This document shows, piece by piece, positions 35,573 through 47,727 of a DNA stretch of 64,000 nt. Below the pieces are notes generated by a model. The model was not told where the DNA came from, did not search any database, and worked only from the letters and a program-made list of their open reading frames with translations. Position 1 is the first letter of the stretch; every line of letters starts with the position of its first letter. Location of the stretch: assembly GCF_021155775.2 (NCBI RefSeq), contig NC_060236.1:7857087-7921086 (forward strand), read 5' to 3'. The stretch is from Neodiprion pinetum (taxonomy: Eukaryota; Arthropoda; Insecta; Hymenoptera; Diprionidae). Both the position numbers and the translations under genes were made by a program.

Positions 35573-36880
35573 TGGACCTACAAACTACAGCTGAGAATTT
35601 AACAGGCAATCAAGAAACTGAAGACAATACAAAATGGTTTAAAGTTACCAGCCCCGATGAGATAAAACCTCCAAAGAAATAAACTATCTTGAGAGATTAC
35701 TGGTTGAATTTACCTATAGTGTCAAAAGATATTTACTCTACACTGGAGTCAAAACAGAAAATGCCGAAGCTGAAGCTACGGAAGATAAAGATTGTGTAAA
35801 TTCGCAAGAAAGGATGAAAACTTGAATGAAATACAAAACAGAAGAATTAAATCACCTTCAATCCTTGTGAGTGGAGTTGCGAATATACGTCCTTTGCAAG
35901 AATTACTCAATGAAGTTGCTAAAAATAATAACATCTTAAAGATTCTCAGTAATGACGAAGTTAGGATTCAACCTAGCTCTTCTGAATTACATGTAAAAAT
36001 CGTCTCATAATTCAAAGTAATAAACACTCACTTTCGTACTTTCCAAAGAGAACAAGATAAAAGCTACAAAGCAGTACTGAGAAACATCCACCTTTCAGTG
36101 GAATTGAATGAACTCCGAGCAGAAATAGAAAAATATACTCATAAAATTATCAGGATCACAAACATCAAACAGAGTGTAACACAAAATCCTCTACTACTTT
36201 TTTTTGTAGAAATCGAGGTACAAGATAATAATAAAGAAATTTACGATATGAATAGATTATTGAACACAGCAGTGTCATTTGAACCACTGCGTAGAAAACG
36301 AGAAATCCCCCAGTGTGTGTAAAGTGTTCGAAAACCCACTGGACAAAAGATATGTCCAATTAAAACTAAGATAAATGAAGTAATTTTGTGCGAAATGTAA
36401 AGTTGCTCAAATAATTGTTGTCCCTCAACCGGGTAAGGAGCCTGGATTGGAAACATCTTATCTACCTATAAGCCTCTTACCTATATTGGCAAAAGTCATA
36501 GAAAAAATATTTTTAAAAAGATTAAACGACGTTATTACTGCTAAAAAATTGATTCCAGATCACAAATTTGGTTTTAGCAACCATCGTGGGACGGTCGAAC
36601 AGGTGAACAGAATTACTGCAAAAATAAGATATGCATTAGAGAATAAAGTTTGGCACGAAGGTTCGTTAATTATGGAGAATCAGAGTAAACGAAGAAAAAA
36701 TCAAACCATATAATATTTACATTACGAAAAACAATAAGGCTACCAACATTTCTTTTAAAAAAAATTATTCCACATAGCAATCAAATTAAATATTTGGGAA
36801 TTCACTTGGATCAGAGATTAACACGAAGAGGTCATATATGGAGTAATCAAAAACAATTGAAGAAGTACTAGATATTGAAA
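35573..36880 (+). mobile_element. Decayed Jockey-type non-LTR retrotransposon
   Basis: Broken pieces lie in element order. A short ORF1 start (MDLQTTAENL, stop after 36 codons) is at 35573. The gag segment SILVSGVANIRPLQELL is near 35862. The PRE_C2HC gag domain is at about 36050-36320 (NKEIYDMNRLLN, REIPQC, just before the lost zinc knuckles). Reverse-transcriptase fingers are at 36447-36660 (LPISLLPILAKVIEKIF, HKFGFSNHRGTVEQV). A post-RT piece IKYLGIHLDQRLT is near 36780-36825. The endonuclease and the catalytic YxDD segment are missing, deleted between the pieces. It is dead. Confidence 0.85.
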
Positions 36881-36905
36881 TAATTAAATAATTGTTGCTT
36901 GAGAA

Positions 36906-37550
36906 TTGAATTATTGAGTAACTTAATATTTAAATAAAATTATACGTAGTTCTTATTGTCAACAGAGACAGATTGTAGTAAAATAAGGGAAATGAAAAAA
37001 AGAAATGGTGACAAACGTTACATCGATAATTCGTTTGCTTTGCGGAAGAGATCGGGTTTCGGTTTATAAGCGTGACGTGTGAGCCATTTTGAAAATCTAA
37101 CGCGGACCGATGACGCTGCGATACCTATAATTATATATACACTTTTGCGCCGTATAACAGGAGGAAAGAAATATCCGGATGTAGCAGGTAATGTAGAGCT
37201 GCACATCTGTAGAAGGAAGGATATTCGTAAATGCAGCGAGTCCTTTGAATGCATCCCAGTGAATAGAATCAATACCGGTTATCGATTTTATGGGCAGATG
37301 CGTCCTGGGTCCCAAAATTCAACGATTCTATTGTGAAATAAATGGATCGGTAAACGAGAGGCCCGTATTCGAGGTTGGCATCCCCCGCAGTATGTATAGT
37401 TTACAAAATACACTTTTGTATAAGCTATATATTCTTCTCAAGAAGATTAGGACCGGGGAAAGAAAAAATTCAAGTTGCACGCGACGATCTTCGCTGGGAT
37501 GAAATTTTCACAGAATACTTCATTATACAGAGAGAGGTATATAAATACGT
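36906..37550. other. Intergenic DNA
   Basis: Short overlapping ORFs in several frames (37018-37336) but none with recognisable content. Confidence 0.3.
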
Positions 37551-37886
37551 TATGTATATGGGACATTCCATGACATCTCGACCAAGTTTCTACATCGATG
37601 ATGTCTCAGATTGCCTTTATAATTTTTTTTTTTATGAAAGTACGCGACGAAAAAAAGACAATAAAAACTAAGTTTTTAAAATATTTTATACGATTTTTCT
37701 GAATTTATTTAGCTTTTAGAAAGTAGATTTCATTTTTCAAGTAGTCAAATCATACTTCGGAATCGCTTGATGGAAAAACGTGGAACAAATTTCGATTACG
37801 CTTTTCGTCGTGTACTTTCATACAATATAAATTATAAAGCCAATATGAGAATCTTGATCGAGATGTCATGGAATGCCCCATACGTA
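37551..37886. mobile_element. Inverted-repeat MITE (about 90-110-nt arms)
   Basis: Left arm 37551-37660 contains ACATTCCATGACATCTCG and TGAAAGTACGCGACGAAAA; the right arm 37797-37886 carries both blocks in reverse complement with few changes. Outer ends are TATGTATATGGG and CCCCATACGTA. No coding capacity. Confidence 0.75.
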
Positions 37887-40216
37887 AACTTATTCCGTTT
37901 CATATCACGAGACTAGTAATATCTTTGATGTAGCACATACTCGGTATCTATTCGATAAATGCTAGACAAATAGTACGTCGGAAGAAATATAACTTGAAGA
38001 GGTAAACAGTTTTTATTTAATCCTCGAAGAAAGTTCACTGTATCATAAATTAAACTCAACTCAATTACGTTTATAATTACCTCCAACGAACGAGATGTTT
38101 GTAAGTTACATCGTAGTGACACTAATTAACGAGTTCTTTTGACACTGGGAGTAACTAGCATCGACCCTGCGATTTATACACGATTAATCCGGCACGTCTG
38201 GTTTACACTAATTGTAAGCTATAGGTGTTAATTTGCACCAGCCATCTTCAGCGTTGCATACATACATCTCAAGTTGAAATTGAGAAATTTTAATTTGATA
38301 TTAGTGTTTCTCAAATTTCAGAATATCCCCAATCGAATGGTAAGAACTAAATTTGATCACACAATCAAAAGCCCGATTATTACACGTCGGTAATCGCTTC
38401 GACGATTGCAGCAGATTACGCAGGTACAGACTTAAAGGGTTACAAGAGACAAGAACGATTCGATTTAATTATCAGCACGCTTATATATCATTACTGGTAA
38501 CATACAATATAACGGGTGTATAGAAACAGGAGGAAAATCGAACGGTCGCATTAAGAAACGCAGTTATTTGCATAGATTGCAACACCAACGGAGACCGATT
38601 CATCTTTTGCATTGTATCAACGAAATGCGAGACTTTCGATATCCTGCAATCTGAAATTATCTCTTATGGAAATAATACGTATAACAAAAAGAAGCCGTCG
38701 TCGAGACAAGGTCGAAAGAACCACTCTCGGAGGTCTAGGCGGTGAACTTTTGCGGGTCTGCGACGCAGGGTTGTTGAAACCTTAAGGTCACCTCTGCGTC
38801 TTTCGCTATACAGACGCACACCCCCAGACCCCTACATTGGTACATCCAGTACATGCGGGCACATAGGTACTCGCGTATATCGCTTATGTACGCGGCGGCG
38901 TCGCGACGGTGGCGTCGTACTACGTTGTTCGGCTCTGGGGGTGACCTTGAACGTCGCCCACGCGACGCTACAGAGCTCCGTTCATCGACGCGGTCTGGCG
39001 GCCTCCTTACCCTTCAGCTTCGGAGTCCGTCGTCCATCCCCCTCTCGAAACAGCGACACACGATCGTTAAAGCGTCACGACGCCCCCGCATCCGCGAGTT
39101 TCCCACTCGCGCCCCAGGCCTTCATTCATAAGCTTACGCTCGGCTAATTTTCACGATCATCGCTGGCCTGACCCTCCCACGCGAAAGCTTCACATTTTGT
39201 AAACATATCGTATTTTGCACCGAGCCATCGTGCCTTTCGGGAGTAGCCGGAGGCGGCCTTTCACCAGTTAACGCAGCTGCAATGAGCAGCTTGCAGTATT
39301 TACAAGTTTATCAGATTTTTATTTTGAATCGTTGACGCGCGTTACGGAGGCCTCGGAAGAAATCGCTACCCCTGGAAGCCCGGTATTGATCGGGGATGTC
39401 ATCGTTCCAGCGATGCGCGTTGCAGGGTGCAATACATAAGGTCCAATGACTAATAAATACTATATACACCGTGTTGCGGATACAGACACCCTGTATCATA
39501 TACCGTGTCACGAACGTCATTTCCCAAATTTAATTTATCTAACTCGAGATCTGAGTCGCTCTATCTTTTTACTCTATGTGATATACTTAAGAGGTTACTC
39601 GAACCGTCTAGTCAAAATAAAATCTCACAAGAGTTCGTACTACAACTAATAATATTTATCAATGAACAACAGGATCTTACATTTCTTCACATTACGCGTC
39701 TCGTTACGAATTGACGCCAGTTGGCTTCCGCGATAGAAGATTGGTTATTTAGATAGCACATCATCTGATACACATGCAGTAGTGCTCAAAAGTATTTCGA
39801 TAATATGAAATTCGTATTTACTTTGATCGTTTTTCTTACTTTTCTTTATTTTCACTTTATTTTCGAGCAATCGAGAGTTAATTTTTACCAATTATGCAGA
39901 ACATCGAATTTCTTTCAACAAATAATATTATTGATTTTTGTAGTATTACTAGCATGTAATTGATTCAATTACTATTTTTGTCAAAATACTTTTGAACGCT
40001 ACTGTATGTGTCTAACTTGTCCATCGAAGCTTTGTCTAACTATTTTGGATTCCGGTTGCAACACCTTTTGCATTTTGTCTCTTTATTTGCATGTTACACG
40101 CCAGCTCGATTCTATATACACATCCTCCAATTAGGTAGATATTGTACGCGAATTTGATTGGTTACATTAGAATAGCGATTCTCTCGCGTTGTGCGGTGTT
40201 CGATCGATCCGCTAAC
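37887..40216. other. Intergenic DNA with a CpG-rich island
   Basis: The stretch 38690-39130 is GC- and CpG-rich in otherwise AT-rich DNA and is open in several frames. It may be a promoter or non-coding first exon. The rest shows nothing definite. Confidence 0.35.
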
Positions 40217-40381
40217 CTGCACCCTTGCAACTAGTTTGTTCTTCAAGTTCAAGCGCTCCGCAGTTTCACAGACATTAACTGGGTCATTATCACGAGAGTA
40301 AAAGAAACCACCGTGGAAAAAGGATTTATAAATTTGAATGCCGACATCACTCGCACCTTTCATCATCCTGCTGTTATCCAT
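40217..40381 (-). CDS. Doubtful first coding exon, unidentified
   Basis: On the minus strand an ATG at 40381 opens 55 codons (MDNSRMMKGASDVGIQIYKS, ending NKLVARVQ) up to a GGTGCAG/GTTAGC donor-like site at 40217. The peptide composition is ordinary rather than repeat-like, but there is no known relative and no second exon. Confidence 0.18.
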
Positions 40382-40458
40382 TTAAACGAATATCTCGGAC
40401 GTTGTTACACATTTCGTCATTGGTTATATAATAATTCTCCAACTGACGAGTCACTTTC

Positions 40459-40543
40459 TTAAGGGGTTACGTGTATTTTATAGGTATAGAATAATATTTT
40501 GGTACAGATTGTTTAAAAGTTCACGACCCACGTAACCCCTTAA
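40459..40543. mobile_element. Tiny TTAA-flanked inverted-repeat element
   Basis: TTAA plus GGGGTTACGTG on the left is mirrored by CACGTAACCCC plus TTAA on the right, enclosing about 55 bp. TTAA is the target site of piggyBac-type transposases. It is either a minimal MITE or a deletion derivative. Confidence 0.5.
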
Positions 40544-42110
40544 CAAAACTTCACACGTAGTAAAGTCTAAGGAAAATTAATGTCTCATTCGTCGTCGTTG
40601 AATAGCTTTGCCTGTGTCAAAGTAATCGTTATATCTATAACGCTTTGTAATTACGATATTCATTGCGCAATCGAAATGCGTGCACGTCGCGTAACTGTCT
40701 TTTGCGTGTTTACAGCGGTCCCAGTAAACGTTACGAAGCCTTTACAAAACCTCTTCAATGTACGAATCTATATAATGATAGAAATTTTTCAGAAAAAAAA
40801 TTAATAAAATTAATAAAAATATAAATTTAAAAAAGATAAATTTTTTTAATCAAACCATGAAATTCTCTGTAATGCATTAAAAACGGTAAAATTTGCGATA
40901 ACTTGGATTTTGACCTCGAATAACTTTTGAACTATTAGTTTCCGCAACAAATCATAAGAGACCTTTTTTGTAGAGCGTTCAATTTTCTACAAGATTAAGT
41001 GATGGTTTTTTTTTTATGACACACGATAGGCTAGCAACAAAAATCAGAAGGTGCAAAAAAAATTTTTCCCATGTTATTCTTATGGGAAATAGAAAAGCGC
41101 GATGCGGACAACTTTAATATTAATATTAAGGGCTCAAATTTTAACTGGCACTTTTTTACGCCAAAAGGAAACTTTTAAGCCTGTTTGCGAGAAAAAAAAA
41201 AAATTTTTGTTTTTTTTTGAATCACCCTAATAAACACACACACATACACAGTCAAGCACACACACGTTTCATACAGATCAACGGAAATTTACCTCATTCC
41301 AAGAACTCATTTATAACTCCGGTCGGTCTTGGTATCTGCATCATGCGACTATCGAAATACATACCTATAAGTATCAACCTGTGTGTATAGTTTATTTTTC
41401 TTCCATCGTGCGGTTCTTCGCGCGTAACTTTATCGCTCTGCAGCTAAACTGTAAGGAACATACCTCATGGATGTAATGCCGGATATATCGTACAGAATAT
41501 AGTACGCGCCATGGGCGCGGAGAAAGTGAGGAGGGAAAAATAACTCCACGACGCAGATGATGGATTAATGAGTTATACATGCATCTCTTATTTCCAAATC
41601 ATAACACCGAACAACAAAAATTCACTTGTTGTCCGGAACATGAAAACGTTGAACTGATTACGTTAGGAGCAAGGTTTAGTATAATAGAACTGGTATTGGA
41701 ATATTTTATATACGAATGATTTTATTGTAATATGGTTTTTTTAGTTTTTCCAAAAATAGACTTTTTATGAACAAAAGTGAGGATATACAATATATAGTGT
41801 TACAGTACACCGCATGCATTAAATTTGAATGTTAATAGCTGTAACACAAAAAACTAGACCTGATCGGATGAAAATAAATATTGTTTCATATCGAGGGTAG
41901 ATCGGTATTTCAAAATCAGTAAGCAACTTCGTTGTTACAAAATTTTTATGACCACTGCAATTCGCCTCGAAATCACCGTATCAGTACCAGTACGTCATAG
42001 ACACTAAAACGTTGCACAGTGCTCAGAGCGAAATCATATAAGTGTGCATCAAATTATTGCAAATAAATGACGGTTAAATACTGTTTCAATATAATTATCA
42101 CAGATCTACA
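40544..42110. other. Intergenic DNA
   Basis: The block at about 40830-41235 with A/T runs ending AATCACCCTAATAA resembles the end of an old interspersed repeat; its other end was not found. A CA-rich patch follows at 41235-41270. Confidence 0.35.
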
Positions 42111-42169
42111 AATTGATTTGGCAAAAATTTGGTCCTGTGGAACGAACAGCATTGTGCAGGAAAATATTT

Positions 42170-42680
42170 CCAAACTGTACGATGCGCTCGGCGCGCGTCG
42201 GCTTGCCCAGTTTCATTTGGAACCAAACATGGCGACTGCATTGTTCGGTCGATACGCCGCGCAGTATGCACCCTTGGCCTCCCCTCGAGTTTCACGGCGA
42301 GGTTTTCGAACAACAGAAGCACGTCGACGAGCCGCGACTCATTCATGGATTTCGCGCGCAGGCGCCTTACGTAATCGCACAGCGCACCGGGACGCGGGGC
42401 GTCGGAGGCCGCGTCGGGCGTCGCAGCATCCCTCGCGTGTTTACGTTTTCCAGCGTCTCGTACTCCCCTCCTTGCCAGCTCAGCGCAAATTCTCCCTATT
42501 TCTCTATCTCGCTTACGCGACGCCTCTCTCAATCAAATAATCCATACAGTAGGCTCGGCGGTCGACCTCCACCACCGACGCCGCCGCCGATCCACCCTCT
42601 TCTGCACCCACATTTGCCCTCGACACCTTCAAATGCCCCGATGACCAGCGACGCCGCCCCGCCGAGTTCGTACATACATA
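42170..42680. other. CpG-rich island
   Basis: About 500 bp rich in GC and CpG. ORFs overlap on both strands in at least three frames (42067-42540, 42113-42715, 42532-42098), which is what high GC without stops produces. None looks like a known protein. It may be a promoter or regulatory element. Confidence 0.4.
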
Positions 42681-42687
42681 CTTACAG

Positions 42688-43192
42688 TGTATATGAGGTA
42701 TTCCATGCCAACTGAGAGGAAATTTTCCCTGACCCCCGCCAATTTGCTTCATTATTTTTCATATGATTCTACAACCTAAAAAAAAGCAGTCACCATTTTT
42801 TTCAGATTTTTCGTCCCAACCATCCTTTTTTAAAAAATGCTACAAACATAACATATGTTTTGTATATGTATATAGAAGATAAGAAAAATTATTCCTCTAA
42901 AAAAATACTTAAAAAATTCAAAGAATCAATTCTCCACTCTGAACTATGGCTCAAAATGTTTGGTTTGGGATCTAGAAATTATGTTAATTTTTGTAAAAAA
43001 AAATAAAAAATGGTGTTTTTTTTTAGGACCATAAAAGGGTTTGTAACATTTTTTAAAAAAGAATGGTTGGGACGAAAAATCTGAAAAAAATGGTGAGCGC
43101 TTTTTTTTAGGTTGTAGAATAATGAAGCAAATTGGCGGGGGTCAGGGAAAGTGTCCTCTCAGTTGGCATGGAATACCTCATACATATACACG
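42688..43192. mobile_element. Foldback element with about 150-nt arms
   Basis: Left arm 42694-42847 and right arm 43039-43179 are reverse complements at high identity apart from an 11-nt indel. Shared blocks include GAGGTATTCCATGCCAACTG, CCCTGACCCCCGCC and TTTTTCGTCCCAACCAT. Termini are TGTATATGAG and its inverse with a short insertion. No coding capacity. Confidence 0.85.
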
Positions 43193-43604
43193 CGACTGTC
43201 TGCACGCTGTATATGTACACCCACTGGGGTGGATTCTGACCGATTCAAGGCCACCGGCGTCGTCGTCTGAGTAGATGCTAGCTGAGGGAAATGGAAAGTA
43301 CCGTGGAATTTCCCGCTCAGGTTCGTCGTAGGATTACCATTTTTTTTTTTTGGCATAGAATTTGTGTGAATTGTAAAAGACAAATGTTATTTTTGAAATC
43401 CCTTGATATATTGTTGGTTTTTTCATTGTTAAATACATGGATGGACAATCGTTTTTGTAATTTTTGGGACAAAGGCTGTCAAAGAAAAAACAAAATGTCA
43501 CGTGCTAAGCAAAAACTCTAAATCATTGTTGCGGAAACGATATTATTTTTTCAAAACAATCATATTGTATAATTATGATATATAACAGTATTCCGAAAAC
43601 AATG

Positions 43605-43959
43605 AAAGGGTGACACAAGACTATTACCTCATAGGCTACAAACACATTCTTCGTGAAAATCTACGACTCGTGCATTTCTTTTTTTCTCGTAGGAAACGTA
43701 CCGCTTGCAAATTACAGCTGTTTGAAAATGGCCAATCCACTAACGTCTGACGGATCGGGACAGAAGAAAACCAGTCCTGACTGATCGTCATGTGCTCGGC
43801 AGCTGTTCTCAGCCATTAGATGCTACCGCATTGGTCAATTTTGAACAGCGGTAATTCGCAAACGGCAAGTTTCCTCTTAAAAGGACAAAACGCTTCGTTC
43901 GCAGATTTTCACGAGGAACAAATTGCTAGCTTATGGGGCGATAGTCCAGGTTAACCCTG
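43605..43959. mobile_element. 0.36-kb relative of the Tc1/mariner-like element
   Basis: The ends AGGGTGACAC and AACCCTG (followed by TA) are inverted copies. Symmetry continues inward (CGTGAAAATCT on the left, AGATTTTCACG on the right). Internal blocks match the 28705-30451 element, such as AATTACAGCTGTTTGAAA and CCATTAGATGCT. Confidence 0.65.
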
Positions 43960-43965
43960 TATAAT

Positions 43966-46840
43966 TGCTATTCCCTTAATTTTATGCAGGGCGTATTTTG
44001 TTGCCGCAATATTAATAGAAGTTTTATTGCCATTTAAGCATTACAAACTTTTGTTGTCACCGCGATAAAATTTGAGGATTAAAAGTATCGCAACTGAGAA
44101 TTTCGTGACATGTTCCTCGATCAAAGTTTATTGCTGTTTCTGAAATATTGACAATACATTGACGCATCGCTAAATTATGAATGCATCTTTCGTTTGGAGT
44201 ACAAGAAGTTATTGCTGTAACAGTGATAAAATTTCAGCAACAATTTTACTTTTTGTAAAACAATAAAGTGTTGCGGTAGGTTATCAAAATATTATCATTC
44301 TTGCGATCTTTTGGAGCAACATATTCATTGCTATTTTTACCAACAACAGTTTTTCCGTATATGGTCAATCTTTACCGACCGCGCTAAATGTCACTTTTAC
44401 TATTATATCAAAGACTACTCATAACTGATGTAAAATTGGGAATGAAAATATGATGCTGTGACAACTGCTGACAGAACAACGCGTTACTTTCATTGGGCTA
44501 TATTTAATTTTGAATGACTTGTTAATTCGTATTTTTTTTGCGGTTTGTTGATACCTTGTTGTACAACTAAAGCTTCACAGCTTGAGCATCATTTTCCGTA
44601 CTTCTGTATTCGCGTCAGTGGCCTAAAATGGTTGGCTGATAGTTCAGTTCTCGCCGCCATTTTGCTCAGCCACACCTCCATGTTCGTTTCCTATTACCAC
44701 AGTCAAATAAATTCTACGCGCAGTTATTCTTATTATATTATTCGTATCCTCGCATGAATCGAAAAAGTTTTTGGATATTTTTGTTCGGCATTGAATGTAG
44801 AATTACGCTAGCTGCGCCATTTTCACATCAGTGTTGCTTAGGTTCTGATAATAGTCAAAACAACTGACGTTTCGCTCGCTCGGTAAAAACAAACTATAGC
44901 ATCCTCTCAAGGAAAGGTCAGATTGCCGACGAATTGAGCATATCTTATCATATTTGACAATTTTCTCCTCTCCACAGTAACGAAGTCGATTCAAACTTTG
45001 GGAAAAAGTGTATGCAACTATGCTTATGTGCTGGCTCAATGAAAGTTTGAAAAACTGGCAAAAAAACTGGACACACTTACAACAGATTTTTATTAACTTT
45101 GACGTTATGTTACACGCTGCTGATAGCTGAGTACCATGTTGTTCGTATTTTTTCATCAATTTTCGAGCTTGCATGAGCCAACGAGAAAGCCAAAACTACA
45201 AATATACTATCATTTTCGAAAGTTTGGAAGGATTTCGTTACGCTACGGCAAGAAGAACTGTAAAATACAATTCGCTCACTTTGTCAGCACTCCAATCTCC
45301 GCTCGTCCTGCGTAGTAGACCACACGAGTATGGCTCTGAATCGGTCAGCATCCACATCTGTGGGTGTACATGGCCCTTCTTATATTTATTATTTACCCAA
45401 GTACCCACGGTTGTGATCATCCCTGCAGCAAGAGTCGCGACATTCGCCCCGCATAACAGAGTCGGATTACCTATTCTCCTGCATCCCCTGTCGCAGATAC
45501 ATATATATGTACACGGGTAAATATCTGTACATATGTTTATTCTGTAATCAGCTAATCACCTCGCAGGTACAGAAATTCTTTTCGTCTCTTTCTTATTTTC
45601 ATTTTTTCTGCATCTATTCTTTAGCTTCTATACCTATATCAACGGCAGCTATGTTCCGGAACGATACAGTTTACTGCATGGATTATATTTATACAATAAA
45701 GTTGAGTTTGAGTCGCGATCGTAACAAAGTTTCAACTTTTCGGAAATGTTACAAGTCCAGTATACGAGCCGCTTACCAACGTTGTATACGTTATGTGCAT
45801 GAACATACCTAACGTGTTATACGATTCTTACTGTTATTCCTGGAGGTTACATTTCAGCTATGAGATGTTTAAGCTGCAGTTTATTTAAAACGGATATACC
45901 CAAAAGAGAACCGCAAGGAAAGCATCATACACCGCGTTTTCCTGGACGCGCACCGTGAGGTCCTTTCCAAGGACTCCGAACAGCTCCGTTGTTCGTTTGT
46001 TACCGTGCAGCTGATGTGAAACTGAATTGCCTATAATTAGGAACGCATCCGCGAAAAATCATTTCACGTTCTCACACGCATGCACTAGTGAAATTCATGA
46101 GATAATTTTCGAGTCTAGTGCGTCCAGCGAAAGTATAGTTATAACCAAATTAATCAACCCTTGTCACCGTTTTGTTTGTTGTCAAACAGCGTTGAATAAA
46201 AATACTTTTATAGGTTCATGTAAGTTTTATAAATTACCCCCACGCCTCGAAGTATATAACGTTATGCCAAGCCACCTGAGCTCCTACAGATATGTAATCG
46301 GCGTTACAATTCGCGATCTCAAGAAAGCAAAATCCCTGACGCTCGGTTGCCTATCTGTAGGCGCCGAAGTAGCTTTCTTCCGCGTTTATTGTTAGACCTC
46401 GGTAAATTGGTAATCTCGTACATTTCTATTCGACGGACTCGCTTGAAACTTATCGTTGAACAACTTACCGTTGTAGTTAAAATAAGACGAAAGCATATTT
46501 CGCGCTATAAAATAACCGGCACGTGCAACAAGGGCGCGCATCATGTTATATATATTTCCTATGCAAATGGCGTCGAAAAGTCACCATCAAGTGAAATATC
46601 CCTAGAAAATTGAAAATATCTAATAATAAATCTGCATGCAAGCGTGCCAACGAATTGAACCGGCATATTGATATCCTGCAGCGCGTTCAGCACTCCCCGA
46701 ACAAAACTGACCTGCGCCAATATTCCGCGCTATTTCTACCAAACTACGCGTCCTATCTATACCTATATACATACATAGGTATATTATGTACGCACATTGC
46801 TCTCGGTAGATAGGCCCACATACACATCGACGGGTTGTGC
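43966..46840. other. Intergenic DNA
   Basis: AT-rich with no supported gene. A segment at about 45338-45392 read on the minus strand resembles 43205-43258 on the plus strand (shared TGTACACCCAC and CTGACCGATTCA), so a small dispersed repeat is present. Confidence 0.35.
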
Positions 46841-47300
46841 CGTGTTTGCTTGTACGCGTGTAGGGGTCGATGGGGGGGGTTGGAAACCGAGAAGAGGGTG
46901 CCACCGTTGTAGGTTCGGTGGGCGCGGAGAGCAGCACCGCAAGTAAAAGTAAAACTACGCAGTAGATCCTCTTCGGGGTTGCAGCAAAAGGGTGCGGCGG
47001 GGGCGGTGGACGGCAAGCAGCGTGGGCGGCAGCTGTGGTGGGGGGGGTTTAAGGCCAACAGGGTTCGCAAGAGAGGGTGGATGGCGGTGAAAGTCTCGCT
47101 TGCAACGGGACGCCAATACAAGGGACGAACGAATCGCGAGCGGCGATGCCTTGGAAATGGGGGGGTGGGCGACGCGCGGCGCCTAGTCGTGGTAGTGGGG
47201 AGTGGTGGGGGGATTGACTCGGAGTAGAAGGCTGGGTGCGTTAAGTAGCCCGACTCAACTCAACTTCAGTCCAGTCGAAGCACTCGTTGGATGGTGTCGT
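46840..47300 (+). promoter_or_regulatory. GC-rich island with initiator-like site
   Basis: The stretch is G-rich on the plus strand and CpG-rich. It ends in ACTTCAGTCCAGTCG at about 47261-47275, where TCAGT matches the arthropod initiator. It may be the promoter of a plus-strand transcript; wech, about 9 kb downstream, lacks an identified first exon. This link is inference. Confidence 0.3.
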
Positions 47301-47727
47301 CGCCTGGAAAACTTTTAACGCACTAATAGAGCTAATAATCTTTAAACTTTGAGTCTAATACTTCCAAATTTCTCGATTTTTACTTATAATTGTAAAATTT
47401 TCGCGTTTAAACATCGTTTACTTTCCTTTGCTATTCGTATATTTGCAGTTATTACGCACTTCGTATTAATATTGAAGAGTTTAAGTTGAGGCGCAACTTT
47501 TAAGCGTAATAACCGTTTTTGGGGGGGGGGGGAAAAAAAGAAGAAAGAAAAGACTTTTATATTTCAACGCGACAGAGTAAATATCTTTTTACCATTCGTC
47601 TTGAAAATTATCTCTGTATACGTATAATTACATTCAGTACGTACAACGAGCTGTTATTCGTTAGAAATCAAACGCTTAAACAGCAGTAGAATCGTGCCAA
47701 AGCTTTCTTCGGTTTTTTATTTTCTTG

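Noticed and set aside
42067..42715. Overlapping ORFs of 144-200 codons on both strands
   Set aside because: The block is CpG-rich and open in several frames at once; peptides are Arg/Pro/Ala-rich without domains or splice support.
44803..45174. Minus-strand 123-codon ORF starting MQARKLMKKYEQ
   Set aside because: The first 26 residues look plausible, but the rest is Cys/Phe/Gln-rich, there is no recognised family and no splice or promoter signal I trust.
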